53,313 bases of DNA, taken from the NCBI GenBank assembly GCA_023384415.1, contig JAHDWJ010000035.1, positions 1 through 53,313 on the forward strand, read 5' to 3'. The position numbers and the translations under genes were made by a program. Source of the DNA: Anaerolineae bacterium. Its GTDB lineage: Bacteria; Chloroflexota; Anaerolineae; Promineifilales; Promineifilaceae. The first letter of the stretch is position 1; every line of letters begins with the position of its first letter. The notes under the pieces were generated by a model. The model ran no database searches and had not been told where the DNA came from. It saw only the letters and a list, made by a program, of their open reading frames with translations. Positions 33,607-41,561 of this stretch are shown in pieces.

Positions 33607-34707
33607 ATGAAACATCAAGGGAAAAAGCTGTTTTTATTGCTGATTATTGTCTTGTTGGCTCTGGTGGCTTGCGGCGGCCGCGGCGGGGATGATACCGCCC
33701 TGACCCCCGTGCGCCTTCAGTTGCAATGGGTGGCCCAATCTCAATTTGCTGGTTACTATGCCGCCCTGGCCGAGGGGTATTACGAGGCAGAAGGATTGGA
33801 TGTCACCATTTTAGAAGGGGCCCCTGATATTGTGCCGCAGCAAGTTTGTGTCAATGGTGGGGCCGAATATTGTGTCGCCTGGGTGCCCAAAGTTTTAGAA
33901 TCCAATCAGGCCGGGGCCGATCTGGTCAATGTGGCCCAAATTTTCCAACGCAGTGGTACCCTGGAAGTCTCCTTCAAGAGTGCTGGGATTAACAGCGTGG
34001 CCGATCTGCGTGGTAAACGGGTAGGGGTGTGGGATTTTGGCAATGAGCATGAAGTATTTGCCGCTTTACGGGCAGCTGGCATAGACCCCGACAACCCTAA
34101 TGACGTAACCATTCGTATCCAACCGTTTGACATGACCTTGCTCCTGACCGGTGAAATTGACGCGGCCGAGGCGATGATTTACAACGAATATGCCCAGGTG
34201 TTGGAAGCGATCAATCCGGCCACCGGGCAACTGTATCAGCCAGAAGACCTGAACGTGATCAACTTCAATGAAGTGGGCACGGCCATGTTGCAGGACGCCC
34301 TCTGGGCGGATCGCAGCTGGTTGGCCCGTGAGGGGAACGAGGATGTGACGGAAAGGTTCCTGCGGGCGACTTTCCGGGGTTGGATGTTCTGCCGGGATAA
34401 TTTTGATGCCTGTGTGCAGCATGTTCTCAACGCCGGCACGACGCTGGGCAACAGCCACATGCGCTGGCAGTTGAATGAGGTGAACGCTCTGATCTGGCCG
34501 TCCCCAGATGGGATTGGGGTGATGAATGCGACCCTGTTTGATCAGACGGTGCGGGTGGCTCTGGATGGCAATGTCATTTCGTCTGCCCCGTCTAGTGATG
34601 TGTACCGTACTGATCTGGCTAAGAAAGCTCTGGAAGGGATTAGTGGGGATAAAACTGGGGCCGGGTTTACCCGTATTGAGGTAGAGTTAGCCCCTGGTGG
34701 TGAATAG
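33607..34707 (+). CDS. ABC substrate-binding lipoprotein, NMT1/THI5-like
   Basis: A 366-aa lipoprotein. The signal peptide ends in a lipobox LVAC. Start ATG at 33607 has GAGGAG about 8 nt upstream. The mature protein has the NMT1 pattern: VRLQLQWVAQSQFAGYYAAL, AEGYYEAEGLDVTI and KRVGVWDFGNEHEVFAALRA. Such proteins bind thiamine pyrimidine precursors, riboflavin (RibY) or related compounds; the QFAGYYAA and GxPDI features recall HMP or riboflavin binders. The ligand is not determined by sequence alone, and no riboswitch was recognised upstream. About 175 nt of repeat-like DNA (TCAGTCCTCAGCCCTCAG at 33479-33496) separates it from the permease. Octamer at 33674, right after the lipobox Cys (GGRGG). 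Confidence 0.9.
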   Translation: MKHQGKKLFLLLIIVLLALVACGGRGGDDTALTPVRLQLQWVAQSQFAGYYAALAEGYYEAEGLDVTILEGAPDIVPQQVCVNGGAEYCVAWVPKVLESNQAGADLVNVAQIFQRSGTLEVSFKSAGINSVADLRGKRVGVWDFGNEHEVFAALRAAGIDPDNPNDVTIRIQPFDMTLLLTGEIDAAEAMIYNEYAQVLEAINPATGQLYQPEDLNVINFNEVGTAMLQDALWADRSWLAREGNEDVTERFLRATFRGWMFCRDNFDACVQHVLNAGTTLGNSHMRWQLNEVNALIWPSPDGIGVMNATLFDQTVRVALDGNVISSAPSSDVYRTDLAKKALEGISGDKTGAGFTRIEVELAPGGE

Positions 34708-34739
34708 ACTTTCTAGCTGTAAGCTGTGATTGATTGAGG

Positions 34740-34774
34740 AAACGCCCTGGGCATGAAACTTGCCCAGGGCGTTT
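34740..34774. terminator. Bidirectional terminator
   Basis: A perfect 14-bp stem (AAACGCCCTGGGCA at 34740-34753, TGCCCAGGGCGTTT at 34761-34774) with a 7-nt loop lies between the convergent ABC operon and mevalonate kinase, ending at the kinase stop codon. T-runs follow on the plus side and A-runs precede. Confidence 0.88.
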
Positions 34775-35739
34775 TAGGTTTGGGGAAGGGTAGTTGCCAG
34801 CACCTGTTTGGCCCCGGCCTGGATCAAGGCCTGGCGGACGGACGACGCGGCCGCATCCCTCACCAGGGCGATCATATTCCCCCCTCGGCCCCCACCGCTC
34901 AACTTAGCCCCTAACGCCCCTGCCGCAGACGCGGCCGCGACCAATCTATCTAGTTCCGGCGAAGAAACAGTCATCTCTTGCAGCAGGGCATGGTTCGCCT
35001 GCATCAACTCCCCCAGCCGGGCCAGGTCCCCTTGTTCGATGGCTTCACGGGCGGCTTCAGTGAGGCGGCCGCATCCCGCAAACAAATGGTTAAACCGGTC
35101 CGGTGCCGCTTCCCACTGCCGCCGCACATCCCCTACCGCCAGCTTCGTGGGGCTGGCAACTCCCGTATCCCCAATCAAAAAATAAAGCGGCCGCCCCACC
35201 GGGAACGGCTCAATCCGGTTATGGGGCTGTTGGCGCACAAAAAAGATAGGCTGCTCATAGCTGACTACTGTGTTATCTATGCCGCTGGGGGTGCCATGAT
35301 GGATGCGTTCCACCTCATAAGTCAGAGCAGATACCTGCTCATTGGTTGCCAGATCGGGCCGGTTAAGGAAAAGGGCCAGGGCCCGCACCGCGGCCGCCGT
35401 CACCGCCGCCCCACTGCCCAACCCACTGGCAATAGGGATACTGCTGGTTACGGTCAGGGAAAAATCGGGCAGTTCACTGAGGCCGGCCGCCTCTTTGACC
35501 AGGTGAATCGCCAGGGCCAGGGCATCATCGGCGGCCGCTTCCAGCAGCGACTGCATTCGCCCCAGATCAGGCAGCACCAGCCGCGCCCCTGAGCCATCCC
35601 CCGGCTCAATCCGGGCAGTAGCCCGCACCTGCGTTACCGGAGCCGCAATAGCCGGGTAGCCATAGACGACCGCATGTTCACCAAAAAGGATAATTTTACC
35701 GGGGGCTGTGGTTTGGATGGGGAGCATAGTTTCAAGCAA
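34774..35739 (-). CDS. Mevalonate kinase
   Basis: A 321-aa GHMP kinase that phosphorylates mevalonate with ATP in the mevalonate route to isoprenoids. Motif 1: TTAPGKIILFGEHAVVYGYP (about residues 10-29). Motif 2: IPIASGLGSGAAVTAAAVRA (P-loop-like). Motif 3: LGAKLSGGGRGGNMIALV near the C terminus. Most bacteria use the MEP route, so this gene supports a mevalonate pathway in this organism; the other genes are not in the window. It overlaps the upstream prenyl transferase gene by 8 nt, so the two are co-translated. It holds six octamers (34847, 34931, 35065, 35187, 35390, 35531), the densest gene here. Confidence 0.95.
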   Translation of the reverse strand: MLETMLPIQTTAPGKIILFGEHAVVYGYPAIAAPVTQVRATARIEPGDGSGARLVLPDLGRMQSLLEAAADDALALAIHLVKEAAGLSELPDFSLTVTSSIPIASGLGSGAAVTAAAVRALALFLNRPDLATNEQVSALTYEVERIHHGTPSGIDNTVVSYEQPIFFVRQQPHNRIEPFPVGRPLYFLIGDTGVASPTKLAVGDVRRQWEAAPDRFNHLFAGCGRLTEAAREAIEQGDLARLGELMQANHALLQEMTVSSPELDRLVAAASAAGALGAKLSGGGRGGNMIALVRDAAASSVRQALIQAGAKQVLATTLPQT

Positions 35740-36607
35740 TATACAACGACACCATTACCATAACGCCCCATAAAGCCATATCTACCTGCAAAGGGCGGTC
35801 TTTGAAGAAAATATCTTCTGGTGCGCCCCCTTCCCCTTTGATATGGATGAGGTATAGATAGCGGAAAATGCCGTACATAACGAACGGTATGGTCAACATC
35901 ATCAAATGGTTTTCCGGCAGCCCTTCGGCCAGGAAGGTGTAAAGGGAGTAGGCAACCAGCAGGCTGGTGGTGACGATGCCGATGATGCGATCTAACAATT
36001 CGATGCTGTACTCAGCTAAAATGGAGCGGTGGCTCTCAGCGGTGCTGCCTAATAAGACAAGCTCCTGCCGCCTCTTGCCAAACCCCAGGAAAAGGGCCAG
36101 AAGCCCGGCACACACATAAAGCCAGGGGGAGAACCGCTCTACCTCGATGACGGCTACCCCGGCCCCCACCCGCAGCACAAAACCGATGGCGATGACAAAC
36201 ACGTCCAGCAGCACCACCCGCTTGAGCCAATAGGAGTAGGCGATCTGTTTGCCCAGGTAGAGGAGTAGGATCACGCCTAGCTGCCAGGTGAGCAGGAACC
36301 CCCCGGCCAGGGCAAAGGTGGCAAACAGAAACGCGGCCGCCCACGCCACCCCTTCTGGCAGTTTCCCCGAAGCAATGGGCCGGTTCTGTTTATCCGGGTG
36401 CTGCCGATCACTTTCCACATCGGCTAAATCGTTGAGCAGATAAATGGCACTGGACATCAAGATGAACAGGACCGTTGTCACGGTCACGCGGGCCACACTG
36501 AGCGGCTCGTCTAATTTGCCATCGAACACCAATGGCGCGTAAATAAAGAGGACATTCTTGGGCCATTGTCGCGGCCGCATCGCTTTCAATAAACTTTTTA
36601 ATTCCAT
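35732..36607 (-). CDS. Decaprenyl-phosphate phosphoribosyltransferase-like (UbiA family)
   Basis: A 291-aa membrane prenyl transferase with about eight helices. It matches DPPR synthases (Rv3806c type): LLKAMRPRQWPKNVLFIYAP, the first Asp motif NDLADVESDRQHPDKQNRP (about residues 58-76), the second motif YSYWLKRVVLLDVFVIAIGF and FGKRRQEL. These transfer phosphoribose from PRPP to polyprenyl phosphate, on the way to decaprenyl-phospho-arabinose or related glycan donors. Its tight link to mevalonate kinase joins polyprenyl supply with its use. Octamers at 36333 and 36571. Confidence 0.9.
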   Translation of the reverse strand: MELKSLLKAMRPRQWPKNVLFIYAPLVFDGKLDEPLSVARVTVTTVLFILMSSAIYLLNDLADVESDRQHPDKQNRPIASGKLPEGVAWAAAFLFATFALAGGFLLTWQLGVILLLYLGKQIAYSYWLKRVVLLDVFVIAIGFVLRVGAGVAVIEVERFSPWLYVCAGLLALFLGFGKRRQELVLLGSTAESHRSILAEYSIELLDRIIGIVTTSLLVAYSLYTFLAEGLPENHLMMLTIPFVMYGIFRYLYLIHIKGEGGAPEDIFFKDRPLQVDMALWGVMVMVSLYIA

Positions 36608-36645
36608 GAAGCTCCTGTAGGGGAAGGATGAATTATGAAATAGGC

Positions 36646-36684
36646 AGGCTCGCCCACTCGCCTACTCGCCACCCCGCACACTCC
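36646..36684. repeat. Degenerate ACTCGC repeat, copy 3
   Basis: A tract of CTCGCCCACTCGCCTACTCG words between two minus-strand genes, related to the tracts at 21748 and 29434. Confidence 0.65.
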
Positions 36685-36721
36685 CCTGATTTTCATACCA
36701 TTTGCGGCCAAAGGCAAACGG

Positions 36722-38131
36722 TCAACGCTGCCGCCAGGGGTGGGGGTAATGGTTTTTGACGCGGCCGCGCACCCGCTTTCCCCAACCCAACCCATACCCA
36801 TCCACCGTTACCAGCACCCAGCCATCCGGTCCATCCGCTGGGAAATCGTGCCCTGCCAGATAGGCGGTAATCTGCCCAGCGGCCGCAGGGAAATCCAAGA
36901 CGGCATTCACCTCACCTTTGCTTAAGGCCAGAGCCAGAGGGTGGGCTGGTTTAAACACCCCCTTGTTTAACTCCCCCAGCAGCAGTCCATACCGCACCAG
37001 CCGGAGCTTCCCCGTATCAATCGCCTGTTCGGGCAAAAGGTACAGCTTATTCCCGGCGAAATGAAACTGCTCCGCTGGGAAATCTACTGCTAAAGTTTGC
37101 CCGGCAAACCCTCGCCACTCGTTGGGGATGAAATTATTTGTTTTGAATGGACGGCGCTTTGGCTGATTCACGACTGACGGCTCGCGGCCGGGAGCTTCCC
37201 GCTCCATGACAGCCACAAAATGCCCTTCCCCCATGAACCGATGAGGCCACAGGCGAACCGTCTGGCTCAGTTCTGGCTGCCCATCAGCCCAATCGGGATG
37301 ACCAGGGGACAGGCCAGCCCAGTGAGGATGGGCGATCAGGGAGAACTCTGGTCGTTGGGCCAGAAAATGGGCGATGACTTGCTCATCTTCTTCGGGGGCG
37401 AAGGTGCAGGTGGCGTAAACCAACCTTCCCCCAGGCCGCACCAGGTCGGCGGCGGCGGCGAGAATCCCTTTTTGCCGCCGGGCACAGGCCTGGATGATGC
37501 TCTCGCTCCAGGCAAAACCCCCCTGCCGCCGGAACATCCCTTCGCCGGAGCAAGGGGCATCTACCAGCACCCGGTCGAAGATGGCGCCCCAGGTTTGGGC
37601 CAGCTTTTCCGGGGTGTCATTGGTGATGAGGCTGTTGTATGTCCCCCAACGGGCCAGGTTATCGGCTAAGATGTGGGCGCGGCCGCGATCTATCTCATTG
37701 CTCACCAGCAGCCCCTTATCCCCCATGAGGGCGGCCAGGTGGGTGGATTTGCCCCCCGGCGCGGCTGACAGGTCCAGCACCCATTCGCCCGGCTGCGGCC
37801 GCATCAACGCCCCCACCACCATCGCCGAAGGTTCTTGCAGGTAATAGAGGCCAGCCCAGTGGTAGGGGTGCTTGCCAGGGGGGAGGGGGGTATTGGTTAT
37901 AGGTGTATTGGTTATTGATGGGATGAGGTGGAAGGCGGCCGCATCCCATTCCCCGGCGGGCATAAGCGTAAACGGGGCAATTCGGTTAAAATCCACTGGG
38001 GCAATCTTTAACGTATTGACCCGCAGCCCCACCACCCCCGGCGCGTCATAACTCTGGGCAAAGGCTGGATAGTCGTCACCCAACAAGGTGTGCATCCGGG
38101 CTAAAAAGTCAGGGGGAATGGGGGGTCTCAT
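36722..38131 (-). CDS. rRNA/tRNA m5C methyltransferase (RsmF/NOL1-NOP2-Sun family)
   Basis: A 469-aa RNA cytosine-5 methyltransferase. The start MRPPIPPDFLARMHTLLG was preferred over an upstream frame that crosses a repeat. N-terminal RNA-binding part, then SAM site VLDLSAAPGGKSTHLAALM (residues about 120-140), motif IV VDAPCSGEGMFRR and the catalytic motif VYATCTFAPEEDEQVI with the two conserved Cys. The C terminus (about 320-469) is a PUA-like extension as in RsmF. A short repeat at 37891-37917 inserts ITNTPITNTP near residue 75. Octamers at 36761, 36879, 37679, 37795 and 37935. Confidence 0.93.
   Translation of the reverse strand: MRPPIPPDFLARMHTLLGDDYPAFAQSYDAPGVVGLRVNTLKIAPVDFNRIAPFTLMPAGEWDAAAFHLIPSITNTPITNTPLPPGKHPYHWAGLYYLQEPSAMVVGALMRPQPGEWVLDLSAAPGGKSTHLAALMGDKGLLVSNEIDRGRAHILADNLARWGTYNSLITNDTPEKLAQTWGAIFDRVLVDAPCSGEGMFRRQGGFAWSESIIQACARRQKGILAAAADLVRPGGRLVYATCTFAPEEDEQVIAHFLAQRPEFSLIAHPHWAGLSPGHPDWADGQPELSQTVRLWPHRFMGEGHFVAVMEREAPGREPSVVNQPKRRPFKTNNFIPNEWRGFAGQTLAVDFPAEQFHFAGNKLYLLPEQAIDTGKLRLVRYGLLLGELNKGVFKPAHPLALALSKGEVNAVLDFPAAAGQITAYLAGHDFPADGPDGWVLVTVDGYGLGWGKRVRGRVKNHYPHPWRQR
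37891..37917. repeat. TATTGGTTAT-type repeat inside a coding sequence
   Basis: Two units (GGTATTGGTTAT, GGTGTATTGGTTATT) of the type seen at 25308-25350 lie in the N-terminal part of the methyltransferase gene and encode ITNTPITNTP. The reading frame is kept. Confidence 0.7.
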
Positions 38132-38157
38132 CAGCTTATTTACGATTTGCGATTGTA

Positions 38158-38186
38158 GATTGACGATTTTGGTCCAATCGTCAATC
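38158..38186. repeat. Hairpin repeat of AATCGTCAATC words
   Basis: GATTGACGATT at 38158-38168 pairs with AATCGTCAATC at 38176-38186 in the divergent space between the methyltransferase gene and tgt. Further degenerate words (ACGATTTGCGATTGTAGATT before, CTACAATCTTCAATC after) extend the repeat from about 38140 to 38213. Confidence 0.7.
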
Positions 38187-38215
38187 GTCAATCGAAACCT
38201 ACAATCTTCAATCCT

Positions 38216-39298
38216 ATGAATGTTCTCTCTCTTCCACACGGCGACCTGCCATTACCTGCTTTTTTACCGGATGGCACCCAGGGAGTGGTCCGCAGTGTGG
38301 ACGCCCAAGATTTGCGCGGCTGTGGCATTCAGGCGGTGCAGATGAATGTGTTTCATCTGTTGCAGCGGCCTGGCTCAACGACCATTCAGGCGTTGGGGGG
38401 GCTGCACCGGATGTCTGGCTGGTTTGGCCCCATCTTCACCGATTCAGGTGGGTTTCAGGTGTACTCCCTCATCCGCCAAAAGCCCAAAAGCGGCACGATT
38501 ACCGACCGGGGGGCGACCTTTTACCTGGAAGGGAGTGAGCGTAAGTTTAACCTGACCCCAGAAAAAAGCATTCAGCTGCAGCTTAGTTATGGGGCGGATG
38601 TGATCATTTGTCTGGATGATTGTACTCACCCTGATGACCCTCTGGCGACGCAGGCCCAATCGGTGGCGCGGACGGTGAAATGGGCTAAACGGTGCCGGGC
38701 GGAATTTGATCGGTTGGTGCAGGAGAAGAAATTGGTGGGTCAGACGCGGCCGCGCCTCATCGCCGTCGTCCAGGGGGGGAACAGCCAGGAGCTGCGCCAA
38801 CAATGTGCCGGGCAGCTCCTGGAAATAGGGTTCGATGGGTATGGGTATGGGGGATGGCCGCTGGACAGCCAGGGGAATTTGCTGCTAGAGATGTTGACCC
38901 TCACCCGGGAGCTGATTCCCCAGGAGTTTACCCTTCATGCGTTGGGGGTGGGGCATCCGGCCAATGTGTTGGCTTGCGGCCGCGTCGGTTACAACCTGTT
39001 CGACAGCACCATGCCTACCCGGGACGCCCGGCATGGCCGCTTGTGGTGCTTCACCGTTGACCCGGCCCAACCCCTCAATGGGGACTGGTTCCACTTCCTT
39101 TACATCAACGACGACAAGCTAATCAAACGGAACGAACCCCTCTCCCCGCATTGCGACTGCCACACTTGCCAACATTACACCATCGGCTACCTGCATCATC
39201 TGTTCAAAATCAACGACACCCTCTACCCCCGCCTGGCAACCATCCACAATTTACGGTTTATGATGCAGTTGATGGCCAATTTGCGGCCGCAGGGTTAG
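38216..39298 (+). CDS. tgt: tRNA-guanine transglycosylase
   Basis: A 360-aa enzyme that exchanges guanine 34 of tRNA for a queuosine precursor. FTDSGGFQVYSL holds the catalytic base, FDSTMPTRDARHGRLW the nucleophile Asp, and CDCHTCQHYTIGYLHHL the zinc ligands (three Cys and a His). Some consensus stretches are unusual, such as MNVFHLLQRPG where most bacterial enzymes have LGNTYHL-x-LRPG, so it is a divergent member, but no key residue is missing. A role on DNA (DpdA type) is unlikely given the complete Tgt signature. The start at 38216 comes directly after a repeat. Octamers at 38746, 38976 and 39283. Confidence 0.9.
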   Translation: MNVLSLPHGDLPLPAFLPDGTQGVVRSVDAQDLRGCGIQAVQMNVFHLLQRPGSTTIQALGGLHRMSGWFGPIFTDSGGFQVYSLIRQKPKSGTITDRGATFYLEGSERKFNLTPEKSIQLQLSYGADVIICLDDCTHPDDPLATQAQSVARTVKWAKRCRAEFDRLVQEKKLVGQTRPRLIAVVQGGNSQELRQQCAGQLLEIGFDGYGYGGWPLDSQGNLLLEMLTLTRELIPQEFTLHALGVGHPANVLACGRVGYNLFDSTMPTRDARHGRLWCFTVDPAQPLNGDWFHFLYINDDKLIKRNEPLSPHCDCHTCQHYTIGYLHHLFKINDTLYPRLATIHNLRFMMQLMANLRPQG

Positions 39299-39393
39299 TT
39301 AAGCGAGACATACTCGACCTCACGTAAAATATGGGGGCAACCGTTTTGTGTGGGGCTATCCCCCATAATAGACAAATTTGCACAAACAAATTG

Positions 39394-39414
39394 AATACTA
39401 TAATATGCAGTATT
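39394..39414 (+). promoter_or_regulatory. Methyltransferase promoter with palindromic operator
   Basis: A perfect 6-bp inverted repeat AATACT-N9-AGTATT overlaps a TATAAT -10 box (39399-39404), about 40 nt before the methyltransferase ATG. The same half-sites AATACT and AGTATT occur upstream of the controller gene (41506-41511 and 41529-41534, 17 nt apart). The XRE-type controller is the natural candidate to bind both. Inference from sequence only. Confidence 0.5.
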
Positions 39415-39444
39415 GATTAAACAATTTGCATCATTGGTGAGAAA

Positions 39445-40617
39445 ATGGACCAACCAACAGTTATTGATTTGTTTGCCGGTTGTGGTGGTATGTCTTGGGG
39501 ATTATCTAAACGAGGCTTTAGAATTCTTGCTGCTATTGATAAGTGGGGTAGGGCATTAAAAACCTTTAAATTGAATCATTCTGAAGCTGAACTTTTTAAT
39601 GCAGATGTGACTGAACTAAAGCCTCAGCAGATCATGAGCAAACTTGGACTGCGACAAGGGAATTTAGATTGTCTTGTCGGTGGCCCACCATGCCAGGGTT
39701 TTTCTAAGAATGTGCCTGCCGCGTATAGATTTTTAGAAGATCCTCGTAATTTGTTATTCCGATATTATCTCGATTTTGTAAAGGAGTTACGGCCAAAGGT
39801 CGTATTCTTGGAAAATGTTGCGCCTATTTACAACGCTTATCAGGGGGCAGTTCGAAATGAAATTATTGAAACCCTTGAATCTTTAGATTATAAAGTAGAA
39901 GCTAAGGTTATTTGGGCGCATCATTATGGTGTACCGCAGACTCGTCAACGTGCTTTCTTTTTTGCCTCACGAACTGGCATTTTGCCATCTTTTCCTCCTG
40001 CAACATTTGCACAAGAAGAAATAAGAACTTTGTTTAGCGTAACTAGAAAATATCGCTCTGCCTGGTCAGCAATTTCAGATTTACCTGTATTAGAGAATGG
40101 CGAAGGCTATGAACCGATGCCTTACACCTTTGACCCTGAAAATGATTACCAAGAAATGATGCGATTTGAGTCAAAAGAATTATTTGATCATATTACTCGA
40201 GAGCTGCGGCCAAAACAGTTTGCCCGTATCGCCTCAATCAAACCGGGCGAAGGATTAAAAAACCTGCCAGAAGAACTTCGGCCACAATCTGGTTATAGCG
40301 GTGCTTATGGTAGATTAGACTTTGAAATGGTTGCTCCAACGATTACCCGATGGGTTTTTCATCCGGGCTCGGGGCGGTTTGGTCATCCAAAAGAACAAAG
40401 ATTAATTACAATTCGTGAAGCGGCAAGACTTCAATCATTTTCGGATGATTTCAGATTTACAGGCTCGTATATTGAAAAAGCTCATCAAGTAGGAAATGCA
40501 GTACCACCTTTGTTAATGCAGCTTTTTGCTACAAATATTCTTAACTGCCTGGCAAACGCAAGAACAAACGGACGGCTTCATCAGGGGCCAATCGCAGAGG
40601 CTTTAGTTCAAATGTAA
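39445..40617 (+). CDS. C5-cytosine DNA methyltransferase (type II)
   Basis: A 390-aa enzyme. IDLFAGCGGMSWGLSKRGF binds SAM, GGPPCQGFSK holds the catalytic Cys83, LENV the catalytic Glu123, and QTRQRAFFFASR the QxRxR motif. The target-recognition region (about residues 180-290) is of moderate length. C-terminal motifs RLITIREAARLQSFSDDF and QVGNAVPPLL are present. It protects DNA from the partner nuclease encoded on the opposite strand; the two genes overlap by 77 nt tail to tail. Recognition sequence unknown. No octamer here and AT-rich codons, in contrast to both sides. Confidence 0.95.
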   Translation: MDQPTVIDLFAGCGGMSWGLSKRGFRILAAIDKWGRALKTFKLNHSEAELFNADVTELKPQQIMSKLGLRQGNLDCLVGGPPCQGFSKNVPAAYRFLEDPRNLLFRYYLDFVKELRPKVVFLENVAPIYNAYQGAVRNEIIETLESLDYKVEAKVIWAHHYGVPQTRQRAFFFASRTGILPSFPPATFAQEEIRTLFSVTRKYRSAWSAISDLPVLENGEGYEPMPYTFDPENDYQEMMRFESKELFDHITRELRPKQFARIASIKPGEGLKNLPEELRPQSGYSGAYGRLDFEMVAPTITRWVFHPGSGRFGHPKEQRLITIREAARLQSFSDDFRFTGSYIEKAHQVGNAVPPLLMQLFATNILNCLANARTNGRLHQGPIAEALVQM

Positions 40618-41248
40618 AAGTATCTTGGGGGAGATAGAACCTTTCAAAGAGTTGCTTTTGGTTTGGATACCATCGAAAAACCACAAAATTGTCTGCTTTG
40701 CGACTTCCTTGTAAACCTGTTTTAGTTATGTCTGTCCAATACCATGCCAGGTCTTTGGCCTCATAAATAGTGAATTTCTTTTCAAAATAGGCATATTTGG
40801 TGCGATTTGGCGATTTCAAGAGGATACAAACACGTTTGTCTAACACATTTTGTGTGATTGCATCACTCACAACTTTGCTATACCAGTGCTGCAATAAAGC
40901 CTCACCTAATCTTTGTGGGTGCGAATTGATGTCTAGTTGCTCAAATCCCAAAACGGTGCTTTTTTTGAATATGTCGGCTCGTTGAATGACAAGTTCAAAA
41001 GTAGTCGGTAGGTTCAGTGATTTCTGAATGGCTTTTATGGACCAGCCTATTTTAGAAGATTCATCCACCACGTCGTAGAGAAGTTTTTTCCGGCTGGTTG
41101 TTAACGGATCAACGATTGGAATAGATTTTGTGTATGAAAACAGAGCTTCCCAAATAAAATCAGTTATATCATGGATAAAAGGGATAGCATATATGGCTTG
41201 AATACCTTGCAAAAGACGGATTTCTTCTTCTGGTGTTAATTTATACAC
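40541..41248 (-). CDS. Predicted type II restriction endonuclease
   Basis: A 235-aa protein with no family name that I can give. Its place between a C5 methyltransferase and a controller makes it the restriction partner. A possible PD-(D/E)XK core is DVVDESSKIGWSIKAIQ (about residues 59-75), where Asp, Ser and Lys could fill the catalytic positions. Another candidate is the KFTIYEAKDLAWYW stretch. Its gene overlaps the controller by 8 nt (co-translated) and the methyltransferase by 77 nt at the 3' ends. Confidence 0.7.
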   Translation of the reverse strand: MYKLTPEEEIRLLQGIQAIYAIPFIHDITDFIWEALFSYTKSIPIVDPLTTSRKKLLYDVVDESSKIGWSIKAIQKSLNLPTTFELVIQRADIFKKSTVLGFEQLDINSHPQRLGEALLQHWYSKVVSDAITQNVLDKRVCILLKSPNRTKYAYFEKKFTIYEAKDLAWYWTDITKTGLQGSRKADNFVVFRWYPNQKQLFERFYLPQDTFTFELKPLRLAPDEAVRLFLRLPGS

Positions 41249-41483
41249 TGGATAAATTTTCCTTGCTAGCTTCTATTTCGACCAAAGCCATTAATTCACT
41301 TAGATTGACACCGAGTACTTGAGAAATTTTCTGAATTGTCTTCAAGGATGGGCTTTTAAGGCCACGCTCTAGTTGGCTTACGTAAGTTCTATGAATGCCA
41401 ACTTCGAATGCGAAGGCTTCCTGGCTGAAATTTTTTTCATGCCGTAAATTTCTTAAAACTTTGGCAAACGCCTTATCAATCAT
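41241..41483 (-). CDS. XRE-type controller protein of the restriction system
   Basis: An 80-aa helix-turn-helix protein starting at MIDKAFAKVLRNLRHEKNFS; the frame extends 14 codons upstream but the longer start is unlikely. The HTH (about residues 18-62: SQEAFAFEVGIHRTYVSQLE) is typical of XRE and of C proteins of type II systems, with PSLKTIQKISQVLGVNLSEL following. It heads a two-gene unit with the nuclease. C proteins delay nuclease expression after entry into a new host. The AATACT half-sites upstream and at the methyltransferase promoter fit such control. Confidence 0.85.
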   Translation of the reverse strand: MIDKAFAKVLRNLRHEKNFSQEAFAFEVGIHRTYVSQLERGLKSPSLKTIQKISQVLGVNLSELMALVEIEASKENLSSV

Positions 41484-41561
41484 GATTGTCAAGTGTAACA
41501 AAATGAATACTATCACTCTACACACTAAAGTATTCGATAATTATGAACCGAGGTATATATT

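Noticed and set aside
38216..39298. Idea that tgt is a DNA-modifying DpdA
   Set aside because: The complete Tgt signature (nucleophile, base, zinc ligands) is present and no dpd partner genes are nearby.
39445..40617. Idea that this methyltransferase maintains the GCGGCCGC octamers
   Set aside because: The cassette itself lacks octamers and appears recently acquired, and its target sequence cannot be read from the protein.
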